Positions 9,682 through 19,876 of a DNA stretch of 64,000 bases are shown piece after piece. Each line of letters opens with the position of its first letter. The stretch's first letter is position 1. The translations under genes were made by a program, and so were the position numbers. Under the pieces are notes generated by a model. The model saw only the letters and a program-made list of their open reading frames with translations. It had not been told where the DNA came from and made no database searches. Origin of the DNA: Phocoena phocoena (lineage: Eukaryota > Chordata > Mammalia > Artiodactyla > Phocoenidae); the NCBI RefSeq assembly GCF_963924675.1, contig NW_027077450.1, forward strand, positions 393,992-457,991, written 5' to 3'.

Positions 9682-10474
9682 GTGCATCATTGTCGACATT
9701 GTGCCTCTTTTCCTATGCTTTCAGGGCAATTCCAGTCTACCCCCTGCAATCGTTTTCCTGAAATTCTGCCCTGCTTTCAAGTCCCCTTCGCAGTCTAACT
9801 TCAATATATTTTTGGAGGATAGCTGTAATTTATAACTCCGCAGGTTTGTGAATTATCGTGCCCCTGAGCTCCTTTCTTCAACTCGCTTTCTTGTGAGCTG
9901 GGCACAAAACCACAGGATTGCTTCAGGCCCTAATCTGTTTCCGGCAGGGCACGCTGAGCCTTTGGTTAATTCCTCTTCCTGGTGGGAAATGAGCATTACA
10001 TTTGCCCGTGCAGACACCTACAGCTAGTCTCTCATTGGTTCTCCCTATTCCTGTTCATCTTGCACAGAAATTGCAAGCTGTGCCAAAGAGGAGGTTAAAG
10101 GCACTGACTCTCCAAGTGGGGAGAGTGTTAGTAAAGCAACTGGAATAGTGAACCCGAGGACCAGGTTACGAAAACTGAGATGCATTTTAAATCGTTTCCC
10201 AATCACACGGTGGACGATACTCTGGGTTTCCCATGCATGTTTTAGCTGGAGGAAGAATCCCTTGAACCTGGAGAGTTGGGACCCATGGAATGGGTACCAT
10301 GCAGTATGACTTCAAAGGGTCTGCATTTGCTCAACGAAACTCACCAATGCTATCAGCCTGAAGTGTCCAGCCTTATGTCTCAACCAGCTCTGGGTGTAGA
10401 TGTGGTCAATCCCAGTTGCATCACAATCCCTGAGTGAATTATTTAAGAATTGCTCTCTATTTCACTGTCTTTGT

Positions 10475-11349
10475 GTTTTGTTTTCGAAATTTATTTGGAT
10501 AATGGGATTTATCGGATTTTCACTGCTGCGTTTCGGCCGCTGTACACACGCTTGATTCTCTTACGGAGACATATATATCCATGGGCTTTAAGATTCTTCC
10601 TAGTCAGGTATATTCCTAGGCGTTGAATATGTGGTGTTGGGTCCATTTCGTTGAGCAAGGAGTAGGTCTTGTCTATTACATATTTGGCTTATGGAAAGTT
10701 ATCTGTGCTAATTTCAGTCTCTGGTTATATGCAGCACCCCAAGGCACGTTTCCCCATAAGCAAGCACTAGTTGGTTTTCTAAATTTCAGACCCTGTTCTG
10801 TTTTGTAATTCAGTTCATGTGTAGTCAAGTTTACATTCCGTGTATTAGTGATATCTTATGATGTTTCTTTTTCTGTGTGACGTAGTTCACGTAGAATCAC
10901 CGTACCTACATCCACTCACTATGCCGCTACGGGCCTGATGACACAGATTTCATTGCTGAGTGATATTGCATTGTACGTACGTACCACAACTTCTCTAACC
11001 ATTTTTTGCTTTCTGGGATATTTACCTGATACTGTAGACGACCTTCTTGTTAACACAGCCGTCCCAAATATTGGGGTGGCTGTCTGTTTTTGATTTTAAT
11101 TTCCGTAAGCTATAGGACCATAAGTGGAAGTGCCATAGGCTGTGTTGCTTTGTTTCTTACGTGTTTCAGGAAACACCATACACTTCTCCAGGGTGGCTGC
11201 GGGCAATTTACATCCTGCCAATCAGCATAACAAGGCTCCCTGTTCTACATATCCTGTCCTACCTTTCTGGATCTTACACTTTTTTCAGATGTCCCTTTTG
11301 CCCGGTGGGCAGTGAGACTTCATTGTAGTGCAGATTTCCTTTACAGGCT
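10475..11349 (-). mobile_element. Antisense L1 3' end within satellite unit 3
   Basis: Ordered L1 blocks. Type A variants (AATATTGGGGTGGCTGTC near 11068). Confidence 0.8.
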
Positions 11350-11356
11350 TGCTTGG

Positions 11357-11428
11357 TTGGCCAAAAAGGGCGTATGCGTTTTTTCCTGAATATATTCAGG
11401 AAAAAAAGCATACGCCCTTTTTGGCCAA
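11357..11428. mobile_element. 72-bp palindrome, mariner-MITE-like
   Basis: The arms are complementary except for one base (AAAAAAAGCATACG on the right). Confidence 0.7.
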
Positions 11429-12221
11429 GTGCATCATTGACGATGTTGTGCCTCTTTTCCTATGCTTTCAGGGCAATTCCAGTCTACCACCTGCAATCGT
11501 TTTCCTGAAATTCTGCCCCAGTTTCAAGTCACCTTCGCAGGCTTACTTCAATATACGTTTGGAGGATAGCTGTCATTTATAACTCTGCAGGTTTGTAAAT
11601 TACAGTGCCCCTGAGCTCCTTTCTTCAACTCGCTTTCTTGTGAGCTGGGCACAAAACCGCAGGATTGCTTCAGGCACTAAACTGTTTCCAGCAGGGCATG
11701 CTGAGCCTTTGGTTAATTCCTCTTCCTGGTGGGAAATGAGCATTACATTTGCCCGTGCAGACACCTACAGCTAGTCTCTCATTGGTTCTCCCTATTCCTG
11801 TTCATCTTGCACAGAAATTGCAAGCTGTGCCAAACAGGAGGTTAAAGGCACTGACTCTCCAAGCGGGGAGAGTGTTAGTAAATCATCTGGAATGGTGAAC
11901 ACGAGGACCAGGATACGAAAACTGAGATGCATTTTAAATCGTTTCCCAATCACACGGTGGACGATACACTGGGTTTCCCATGCATGTTTTAGCTGGAGGA
12001 AGAATCACTTGAACCTGGAGAGTTGGGACCCATGGAATGGGTACCATGCAATATGACTTCAAAGGGACTGCATTTGCTCCCCGAAACTAACCAATGCTAT
12101 CAGCCTGAAGTGTCCAGCCTTATGTCTCAACCAGCTCTGGGTGTAGATGTGGTCAATCCCGGTTGCATCACATGCAATGAGCGAATTATTTAAGAATTGC
12201 TCTCTATTTCACTGTCTTTGT

Positions 12222-13095
12222 GTTTTGTTTTCGAAATTAATTTGATAATGGGATTTATCCGATTTTCACTTCTGCGTTTCGGCCACTGTACACATGCTTG
12301 ATTCTCTTACGGAGACATATATATCCATGGGTATTAAGATTCTTCCTAGTCAGGTATATTCCTAGGCATTGAATATGTGGTGTTGGTTCCATTTCGTTGA
12401 GCAAGGAGTAGGTATTGTCTATTACATATTTGGCTTATGGAAAGTTATCTGTGCTAATTTCAGTCTCTGGTTTTATGCAGCACCCCAAGGCACATTTCCC
12501 CATAAGCAAGAACTTGTTGGTTTTCTAAATTTGAGACCCTGTTCTGTTTTGTAATGCAGTTCATGTGTAGTCACGTTTACATTCCGTGTATTAGTGATAT
12601 CTTATGATGTTTCTTTTTCTGTGTGATGTAGTTCACGTAGAATCACCATACCTGCATCCACTCACTATGCCGCTACGGGCCTGATGACACAGATTTCATT
12701 GCTGAGTGATATTGCATTGCACGTACGTGCCACAACTTCTTTATCCATTTTTTGCTTTCTGGGATATTTACCTGGTACTGTAGACGAGCTTCTTGGGAAC
12801 ACAGCCATCCCAAACTTTGGGGTGGCTGTATGTTTTTGATGTTAATTTACCTAAGCAATAGGACCATAAGTGCAATTACCATAGGCTGTGTTGCTTCATT
12901 TCTTACGTGTTTCAGGAAACACCATACACTTCTCCAGGGTGGCTGTTCACAATTTACATCCTGCCAATCAGCATAACAAGGCTCCCTGTTCTCCATATCC
13001 TGTCCTACCTTTCTGGATTTTACACTTTTTTCAGATGGCCCTTTTGCCCGGGGGGCAGTGAGATTTCATTGTAGTGCAGATTTCCTTTACAGGCT
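12222..13095 (-). mobile_element. Antisense L1 3' end within satellite unit 4
   Basis: Ordered L1 blocks, type B. It carries private changes shared only with unit 5. Confidence 0.8.
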
Positions 13096-13102
13096 TGCTT
13101 TG

Positions 13103-13174
13103 TTGGCCAAAAAGGGCGTATGCGTTTTTTCCTGAATATATTCAGGGAAAAACGCATACGCACTTTTTGGCCAA
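13103..13174. mobile_element. 72-bp palindrome, mariner-MITE-like
   Basis: Two arm mismatches are visible (TTCAGGGAAAAAC and CGCACTTTTTGG on the right). Confidence 0.7.
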
Positions 13175-13967
13175 GTGCATCATTGTCGACGTTCTGCCTC
13201 TTTTCCTATGCTTTCAGGGCAATTCCAGTCTACCCCCTGCAATCGTTTTCCTGAAATTCTGCCCCGCTTTCAAGTCCCCTTCGCAGGCTTACTTCAATAT
13301 ATTTTTGGAGGATAGCTGTCATTTATAACTCTGCAGGTTTGTGAATTACAGTGTCGCTGAGCTCCTTTCTTCAACTCGCTTTCTTGTGAGCTAGGCACAA
13401 AACCGCAGGATTGCTTCAGGCCCTAATCTGTTTCTGGCAGGGCACGCTGAGCCTTTGGTTAATTCCTCTTCCTGGTGGGAAATGAGCGTTACATTTGCCC
13501 GTGCAGACACCTATAGCTAGTCTCTCACTGGTTCTCCCTATTCCTGTTCATCTTGCACAGAAATTGCAAGCTGTGCCAAACAGGAGGTTAAAGGCACTGA
13601 ATCTCCCAGCGGGGAGAGTATTAGTAAAGCATCTGGAATGGTGAACCCGAGGACCAGGATACGAAAACTCAGATGCATTTTAATTCGTTTCCCAATCACA
13701 CGGTGGACCATACTGTGGGTTTCCCATGCATGTTTTAGCTGGAGGAAGAATCCCTTGAATCTGGAGAGTTGGGACCCATGGAATAGGTACCATGCAGTAT
13801 GATTTCAAAGGGTCTGCATTTGCTCACCGTAACTCACCAATGCTATCAGCCTGAAGTGTCCAGCCTTAGGTCTCAACCAGCTCTGGCTGTATATGTGGTC
13901 AATCCCGGTTGCATCACATGCCCTGAGTGAATTATTTAAGAATTGCTCTCTATTTCACTGTCTTTGT

Positions 13968-14846
13968 GTTTTGTTTTCGAAATTAATTTGATAATGGGAT
14001 TTATCCGATTTTCACTTCTGCGTTTCGGCCACTGTACACATGCTTCATTCTCTTACGGAGACATATATATCCATGGGTATTAAGATTCTTCCTAGTCAGG
14101 TATATTCCTAGGCATTGAATATGTGGTGTTGGTTCCATTTCGTTGAGCAAGGAGTAGGTATTGTCTATTACATATTTGGCTTATGGAAAGTTATCTGTGG
14201 TAATTTCAGTCTCTGGTTTTATGCAGCACCCCTAGGCACATTTCCCCATAAGCAAGAACTAGTTGGTTTTCTAAATTTGAGACCCTGTTCTGTTTTGTAA
14301 TTCAGTTCATGTGTAGTCACGTTTACATTCCGTGTATTAGTTATATCTTATGATGTTTCTTTTTCTGTGTGATGTAGTTCACGTAGAATCACCATACCTG
14401 CAACCACTCACTATGCCGCTGCGGGCCTGATGACACAGATTTCATTGCTGAGTGATATTGCATTGCACGTACGTGCCACAACTTCTTTATCCATTTTTTG
14501 CTTTCTGGGATATTTACCTGGTACTGTAGACGAGCTTCTTGGGAACACAGCCGTCCCAAACTTTGGGGTGGCTCTCTGTTTTTGATGTTAATTTACCTAA
14601 GCAATAGGACCATAAGTGCAATTACCATAGGCTGTGTTGCTTCATTTCTTACGTGTTTCAGGAAACACCATACACTTCTCCTGGGAGGCTGTTGGCAAAT
14701 TCCATCCGGCCAATCAGCATAACTAGTCTCCCTGTTCTCCATATCCTGTCCTACCATTCTGGATTTTACACTTTTTTCAGATGGCCCTTTTGCCCGGGGG
14801 GGGGGGCAGTGAGATTCCATTGTAGTGCAAATTTCATTTACAGGCT
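13968..14846 (-). mobile_element. Antisense L1 3' end within satellite unit 5
   Basis: Ordered L1 blocks, type B, with the 11-G run at 14796-14806 in the part equivalent to GATGGCCATTCTGAC of L1. Confidence 0.8.
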
Positions 14847-14853
14847 TGCTTGG

Positions 14854-14927
14854 TTGGCCAAAATGGGCGTATGCGTTTTTTTGCTGAATATATTCAGGAA
14901 AAAAACGCATACGCCCTTTTTGGCCAA
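14854..14927. mobile_element. 74-bp palindrome, mariner-MITE-like
   Basis: Slightly longer than the others because of an extended T-run and A-run in the arms (TTTTTTTGCTGAA and TTCAGGAAAAAAAC-like). Confidence 0.7.
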
Positions 14928-15720
14928 GTGCATCATTGTCGACGTTGTGCCTCTTTTCCTATGCTTTCAGGGCAAATCCAGTCTACCCCCTGCAATCGTT
15001 TTCCTGAAACTCTGCCCCGCTTTCAAGTCCCCTTCACAGGCTTACTTCAATATACTTTTGGAAGGTAGCTGTCATTTATAACTCTGCAGGTTTGTGAATT
15101 ACACTGCCCCTGAACTCCTTTCTTCAACTCGCTTTCCTGTGAGCTGGGCACAAAACCGCAGGATTGCTTCAGGCTCTAATCTGTTTCCAGCAGGGCACGC
15201 TGAGCCTTTGGTTAATTCCTCTTCCTGGTGGGAAATGAGCGTTACATTTGCCCGTGCAGACACCTACAGCTAGTCTCTCATAGGTTCTCCCTATTCCTGT
15301 TCATCTTGCACAGAAATTGCAAGCTGTGCCAAAGAGGAGGTTAAAGGCACTGACTCTCCAAGCGGGGAGAGTGTTAGTAAAGCATCTGGAATGGTGAACC
15401 CGAGGACCAGGATACGAAAACTGAGATGCATTTTAAATCGTTTCCCAATCACACGGTGGACGATACTCTGGGTTTCCCATGCATGTTTTAGCTGGAGGAA
15501 GAATCCCTTGAACCTGGAGAGTTGGGACCCACGGAATGGGTACCATGCAGTATGACTTCAAAGGGTCTGCATTTGCTCACCGAAACTCACCAATGCTATC
15601 AGCCTGAAGTGTCCAGCCTTATGTCTCAACCAGCTCTGGGTGTAGATGTGGTCAATCCGGGTTGCATCACATGCCCTGAGTGAATTATTTAAGAATTGCT
15701 CTCTATTTCACTGTCTTTGT

Positions 15721-16595
15721 GTTTTGTTTTCGAAATTTATTTGGATAATGGGATTTATCGGATTTTCACTGCTGTGTTTTGGCCGCTGTACACACGCTTG
15801 ATTCTCTTACGGAGACATATATATCCATGGGTTTTAAGATTCTTCCTAGTCAGGTATATTCCTAGACGTTGAATATGTGGTGTTGGGTCCATTTCGTTGA
15901 GCAAGGAGTAGGTCCTGTCTATTACGTATTTGGCTTATGGAAAGTTATCTGTGCTAATTTCAGTCTCTGGTTTTATGCAGCACCCCAACGCACCTTTCCC
16001 CATAAGCAAGCACTAGTTGGTTTTCTAAATTTGAGACCCTGTTCTGTTTTGTAATTCAGTTCATGTGTAGTCAAGTTTACATTCCGTGTATTAGTGATAT
16101 CTTATGATGTTTCTTTTTCTGTGTGACGTAGTTCACGTAGAATCACCGTACCTGCATCCACTCACTATGCCGCTACGGGCCTGATGACACAGATTTCATT
16201 GCTGAGTGATATTGCATTGTACGTACGTGCCACAACTTCTTTATCCATTTTTTGCTTTCTGGGATATTTACCTGATACTGTAGACGAGCTTCTTGTGAAC
16301 ACAGCCGTCCCAAATATTGGGGTGGCTGTCTGTTTTTTATTTTCATTTCCGTAAGCTATAGGACCATAAGTGGAAGTGCCATAGGCTGTGTTGCTTTGTT
16401 TCTTACGTGTTTCACGAAACACCATACACTTCTCCAGGGTGGCTGCTGGCAATTTACAGCCTGCCAATCAGCATAACAAGGCTCCCTGTTCTCCATATCC
16501 TGTCCTACCTTTCTGGATTTTACACTTTTTTCAGTTGGCCCTTTTGCCAGGGGGGCAGTGAGACTTCATTGTAGTGCAGATTTCCTTTACAGGCT
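15721..16595 (-). mobile_element. Antisense L1 3' end within satellite unit 6
   Basis: Ordered L1 blocks, type A. Confidence 0.8.
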
Positions 16596-16602
16596 TGCTT
16601 GG

Positions 16603-16674
16603 TTTTCCAAAAAGGGCGTATGCGTTTTTTCCTGAATATGTTCAGGAAAAAACGCATACGCCCTTTTTGGCCAA
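16603..16674. mobile_element. 72-bp palindrome, mariner-MITE-like
   Basis: The inner 30 bp of each arm pair well; the left tip is mutated to TTTTCCAA. Confidence 0.7.
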
Positions 16675-17467
16675 GTGCATCATTTTCGACGTTCTGCCTT
16701 TTTTCCTATGCTTACAGGGCAATTCCAGTCTAGCCCCTGCAATCGTTTTCCTGAAATTCTGCCCCGCTTTCAAGTCCCCTTCGCAGGCTTACTTCAATAT
16801 ATTTTTGGAGGATAGCTGTCATTTATAACTCTGCAGGTTTGTGAATTACAGTGCCGCTGAGCTCCTTTCTTCAACTCGCTTTCTTGTGAGCTGGGCGCAA
16901 AACCGCAGGATTGCTTCAGGCCCTAATCTGTTTCCGGCAGGGCACACTGAGCCTTTGGTTAATTCCTCTTCCTGTTGGGAAATGAGCGTTACATTTGCCC
17001 GTGCAGACACCTATAGCTAATCTCTCATTGGTTCTCCCTATTCCTGTTCATCTTGCACAGAAATTGCAAGCTGTGCCAAACAGGAGGTTAAAGGCACTGA
17101 CTCTCCAAGCGGGGAGAGTGTTAGTAAAGCATCTGGAATGTTGAACCCGAGGACCAGGATACGAAAACTGAGATGCATTTTAAATCGTTTCCCAATCACA
17201 CGGTGGACCATACTGTGGGTTTCCCATGCATGTTTTAGCTAGAGAAAGAATCCCTTGAACCTGGAGAGTTGGGACTCATGGAATAGGTACCATGCAGTAT
17301 GACTTCAAAGGGTCTGCATTTGCTCACCGAAACTCACCAATGCTATCAGCCTGAAGTGTCCAGCCTTATGTCTCAACCAGCTCTGGGTGTAGATGTGTTA
17401 AATCCCGGTTGCATCACATGCCCTGAGTGAATTATTTAAGAATTGCTCTCTATTTCACTGTCTTTGT

Positions 17468-18343
17468 GTTTTGTTTTTGAAATTTATTTTCATAATGGTA
17501 TTTATCGGATTTTCACTGCTGCGTTTATGCCGCTGTACACACGATTGATTCTCTTATGGAAACATATAAATGCATGGGTTTTAAGATTCTTCCTAGTCAG
17601 GTATATTCCTAGGCGTTGAATAAGTGGTGTTGAGTCCATTTCGTTGAGCAAGGAGTAGGTCTTTTCTATTACATATTTGGCTTATGGAATGTTATCTGTG
17701 CTAATTTCAGTCTCTGGTTTTATGCAGCACCCCAAGGCACCTTTCCCCATAAGCAAGCACTAGTTGGTTTTCTAAATTTGCGACCCTGTTCTGTTTTGTA
17801 ATTCAGTTCATGTGTAGTCAAGTTTACATTCCGTGTATTAGTGATATCTTATGATGTTTCTTTTTCTGTGTGATGTAGTTCACGTAGAGTCACCGTACCT
17901 GCATCCACTTACTATGCCGCTACGGGCCTGATGACACAGATTTCATTGCTGAGTGATATTGCATTGCACGTACGTGCCACAACTTCTTTAACCATTTTTT
18001 GCTTTCTGGGATATTTACCTGGTACTGTCGACGAGCTTCTTGGGAACACAGCCGTCCCAAACTTTGGGGTGGCTCTCTGTTTTTGATTTTAATTTCCCTA
18101 AGCAATAAGACCATAAGTGCAATTGCCATAGGCTGTGTTGCTTTATTTCTTACGTGTTTCAGGAAACACCATACACTTCTCCAGGGTGGCTGTTGGCAAT
18201 TTACATCCTGCCATTCAGCATAACAAGGCTCCCTGTTCTCCATATCCTGTCCTACCTTACTGGATTTTACACTTTTTTCAGAAGGCCCTTTTGCCCGGGG
18301 GGGCAGTGAGATTTCATTGTAGTGCAGATTTCCTTTACAGGCT
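17468..18343 (-). mobile_element. Antisense L1 3' end within satellite unit 7
   Basis: Ordered L1 blocks, type B. Confidence 0.8.
17920..18243 (-). pseudogene. L1 ORF2 tail, antisense, in satellite unit 7 (107 codons)
   Basis: The best-preserved inner copy of the ORF2 relic. WRSVWCFLKHVRNK is followed about 50 codons later by WLKKLWHVRAMQYHSAMK. It is open by chance over 107 codons; the equivalent frames in sister units are broken at different places, as expected for non-coding satellite DNA. Confidence 0.75.
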
Positions 18344-18350
18344 TGCTTGG

Positions 18351-18426
18351 TTGGCCAAAAAGTGCGTATGCGTTTTTTCCTGAATATATATATTCAGGAA
18401 AAATCGCATACGCACTTTTTGGCCAA
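18351..18426. mobile_element. 76-bp palindrome, mariner-MITE-like
   Basis: The loop is expanded (GAATATATATATTC). The arms use the AGTGCG/CGCACT form, as in unit 1. Confidence 0.7.
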
Positions 18427-19219
18427 GTGCATCATTGTCCTCGTTCTGCCTGTTTTCCTATGTTTTAAATGCAACTCCAGTCTTCCTCCCAGATTGGTTT
18501 CCCGCAATTCTGCCTCACTTTCAAGTCCTCTTCGCAGCCTTACTTCAATATAATTTTGGATGATTGCTGTCACTTATAACTGTGCAGGTTTGTGAATTAC
18601 AGTGCCGCTGAGCTCCTTTCTCCAACTCGCTTTCTTGTGAGCTGACTGCAAAACCGCAAGATAGCTTCAGACCCTAATCTGGTTCCGGCAGTGTATGCTG
18701 AGCATTTGGTTAATTCATCTTCCTGTTGGGAAATGAGACTTAAATTTGCCCTTCCAAACATCTACAGCTACTTTCTCATTGGTTCTCCCTATTCCTGTTC
18801 ATCTTCCGCAGAAATTGCAAACTGGGCCAAACAGGAGGTTAAAGGCACCGACTCACCTAGTTGGGTGAGTGTTAGTAAAGCATCTGGAATGCCGAGCCCG
18901 AGTACAAGGGAATGAAATTTGAGATGCCTTTAAAAACGTTTCTAGATCACACAGTGGACAATATTCTGGGCTCCCCGTGCATTTTTTAGCTGAAAGAAGA
19001 ATCCATTTAACCTGGACAGTTGGGCCTCATGGAATAGGTACCATGCAGTATGACTTCAAAGGGTCTGCTTTTGCTCACTGAACCTCAACAAACCAATGAG
19101 CCCAAGTGTTCTGCCTTATGTGTCACCCAGCTCTAGGTGTAGATGTGCTGAATCCAGGTTGCATCTCTAGCCCTGATTGAAATATTTAAGAATTGTTCTG
19201 TATTTCTCTGTTATTGTGG

Positions 19220-19876
19220 TTTTTCTTGAAATTTATATTGATAATGGGATTTAGATGATTTTCACTGCTGCGTTTATGCTGCTGTACACACGCTTGATTC
19301 TCTTACGGGGACATATAAATCCATAGGTTTTTAGATTCTTACTAGTCAGGTATATTCCTAGGTCTTGAATATGGGGTGTCAAGTCCATTTCGTTGAGCAA
19401 GGAGTAGGTCTATTCTATTACATATTTGTTTTAGGAACGGTATGTGTGCTAATTTCAGTCTCTGGTTTTATGTAGCAGCCCAACCCACCTTTCCCATTAA
19501 GCAAGCATAAGTAGGTTTTCTAAATTTGAGACCCTGTTCTGTTTTGTAATTCAGTTCATGTGTAGCCAAGATTAAGTTCCGTGTATTAGTGACATCTTAT
19601 GATGTTTCTTTTTCTGTGTGACTTATTTCACTTAGAATCATCATACCTGAATCCACTCATTATGTTGCTTTGGACCTGAAGACATAGATTTCATTGCTGA
19701 GTGATATTCAGTTGTAGGTAAGTACCACTAATTCTTTATCCAAATTTCACTTTCTGGGATATTTAACTTGTATCATAGACGAGGTTCTTGTAAAAGGAGC
19801 CATCCCAAACTTTGGCATAGATGTGTCTTTTTGATTTCATTTCCCTAAGGTAAAGAACCATAAGAGGAAGTGCTCT
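19220..19876 (-). mobile_element. Antisense L1 3' end within satellite unit 8 (truncated)
   Basis: It ends after GGAAGTGC, about 220 bp short of where the next palindrome would begin. It keeps L1-like states such as TTTCACTTAGAATCATCA near 19625. Confidence 0.8.

Larger units (their letters stand above)
9610..11356. repeat. Satellite unit 3
   Basis: Full length, type A (AAGTGGAAGTGCC near 11122). Confidence 0.9.
11357..13102. repeat. Satellite unit 4
   Basis: Full length, type B. From about 12,230 onward it is nearly identical to unit 5, sharing the private variants TTATCCGATTTTC, GTTGGTTCCATTTCG and AGTAGGTATTGTC. Confidence 0.9.
13103..14853. repeat. Satellite unit 5
   Basis: Full length, type B. 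It is the longest inner unit, partly because the G-run near its end has grown to 11 G at 14796-14806, where other units have about 5-7. Confidence 0.9.
14854..16602. repeat. Satellite unit 6
   Basis: Full length, type A (GGAAGTGCC near 16373). Confidence 0.9.
16603..18350. repeat. Satellite unit 7
   Basis: Full length, type B. The left tip of its palindrome is altered (TTTTCCAA in place of TTGGCCAA). Confidence 0.9.
3735..19876. repeat. 1,747-bp L1-containing satellite array (probable common cetacean satellite)
   Basis: Nine head-to-tail copies, the first and last truncated. The palindrome anchor TTGGCCAAAA begins at 6121, 7867, 9610, 11357, 13103, 14854, 16603 (as TTTTCCAA) and 18351, giving periods of 1743-1751 bp. 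Each unit has three parts: a 72-bp palindrome, about 0.8 kb of unrecognised sequence, and about 0.88 kb matching in antisense the 3'UTR and ORF2 tail of a cetartiodactyl L1. Unit size and L1 content agree with what I recall of the common cetacean satellite. That identification rests on memory and was not checked by alignment. Inner copies are very alike; the two edge copies are clearly more diverged. Confidence 0.85.
18351..19876. repeat. Satellite unit 8 (3'-truncated edge copy)
   Basis: The unit stops after GGAAGTGC at about 19,874, inside its antisense L1 part, and gives way to TTAGGG-like sequence. It is the most diverged copy and shares non-consensus states with unit 0: AAGTCCTCTTCGCAGCC near 18514, TGACTTATTTCAC near 19619 and CCTGAATCCAC near 19646. 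Confidence 0.85.

Noticed and set aside
9581..9835. 84-codon plus-strand frame (MQISFTGLLGWPK...) repeated in nearly every 1,747-bp unit
   Set aside because: It spans the MITE-like palindrome and the unrecognised half of the satellite. Conservation between copies matches that of the surrounding non-coding DNA, so there is no sign of selection on protein.
3735..19876. CRISPR-like or phage-type repeat array
   Set aside because: The repeat unit is 1.7 kb with L1 sequence inside. No short direct repeats with unique spacers are present, and the host is a mammal.
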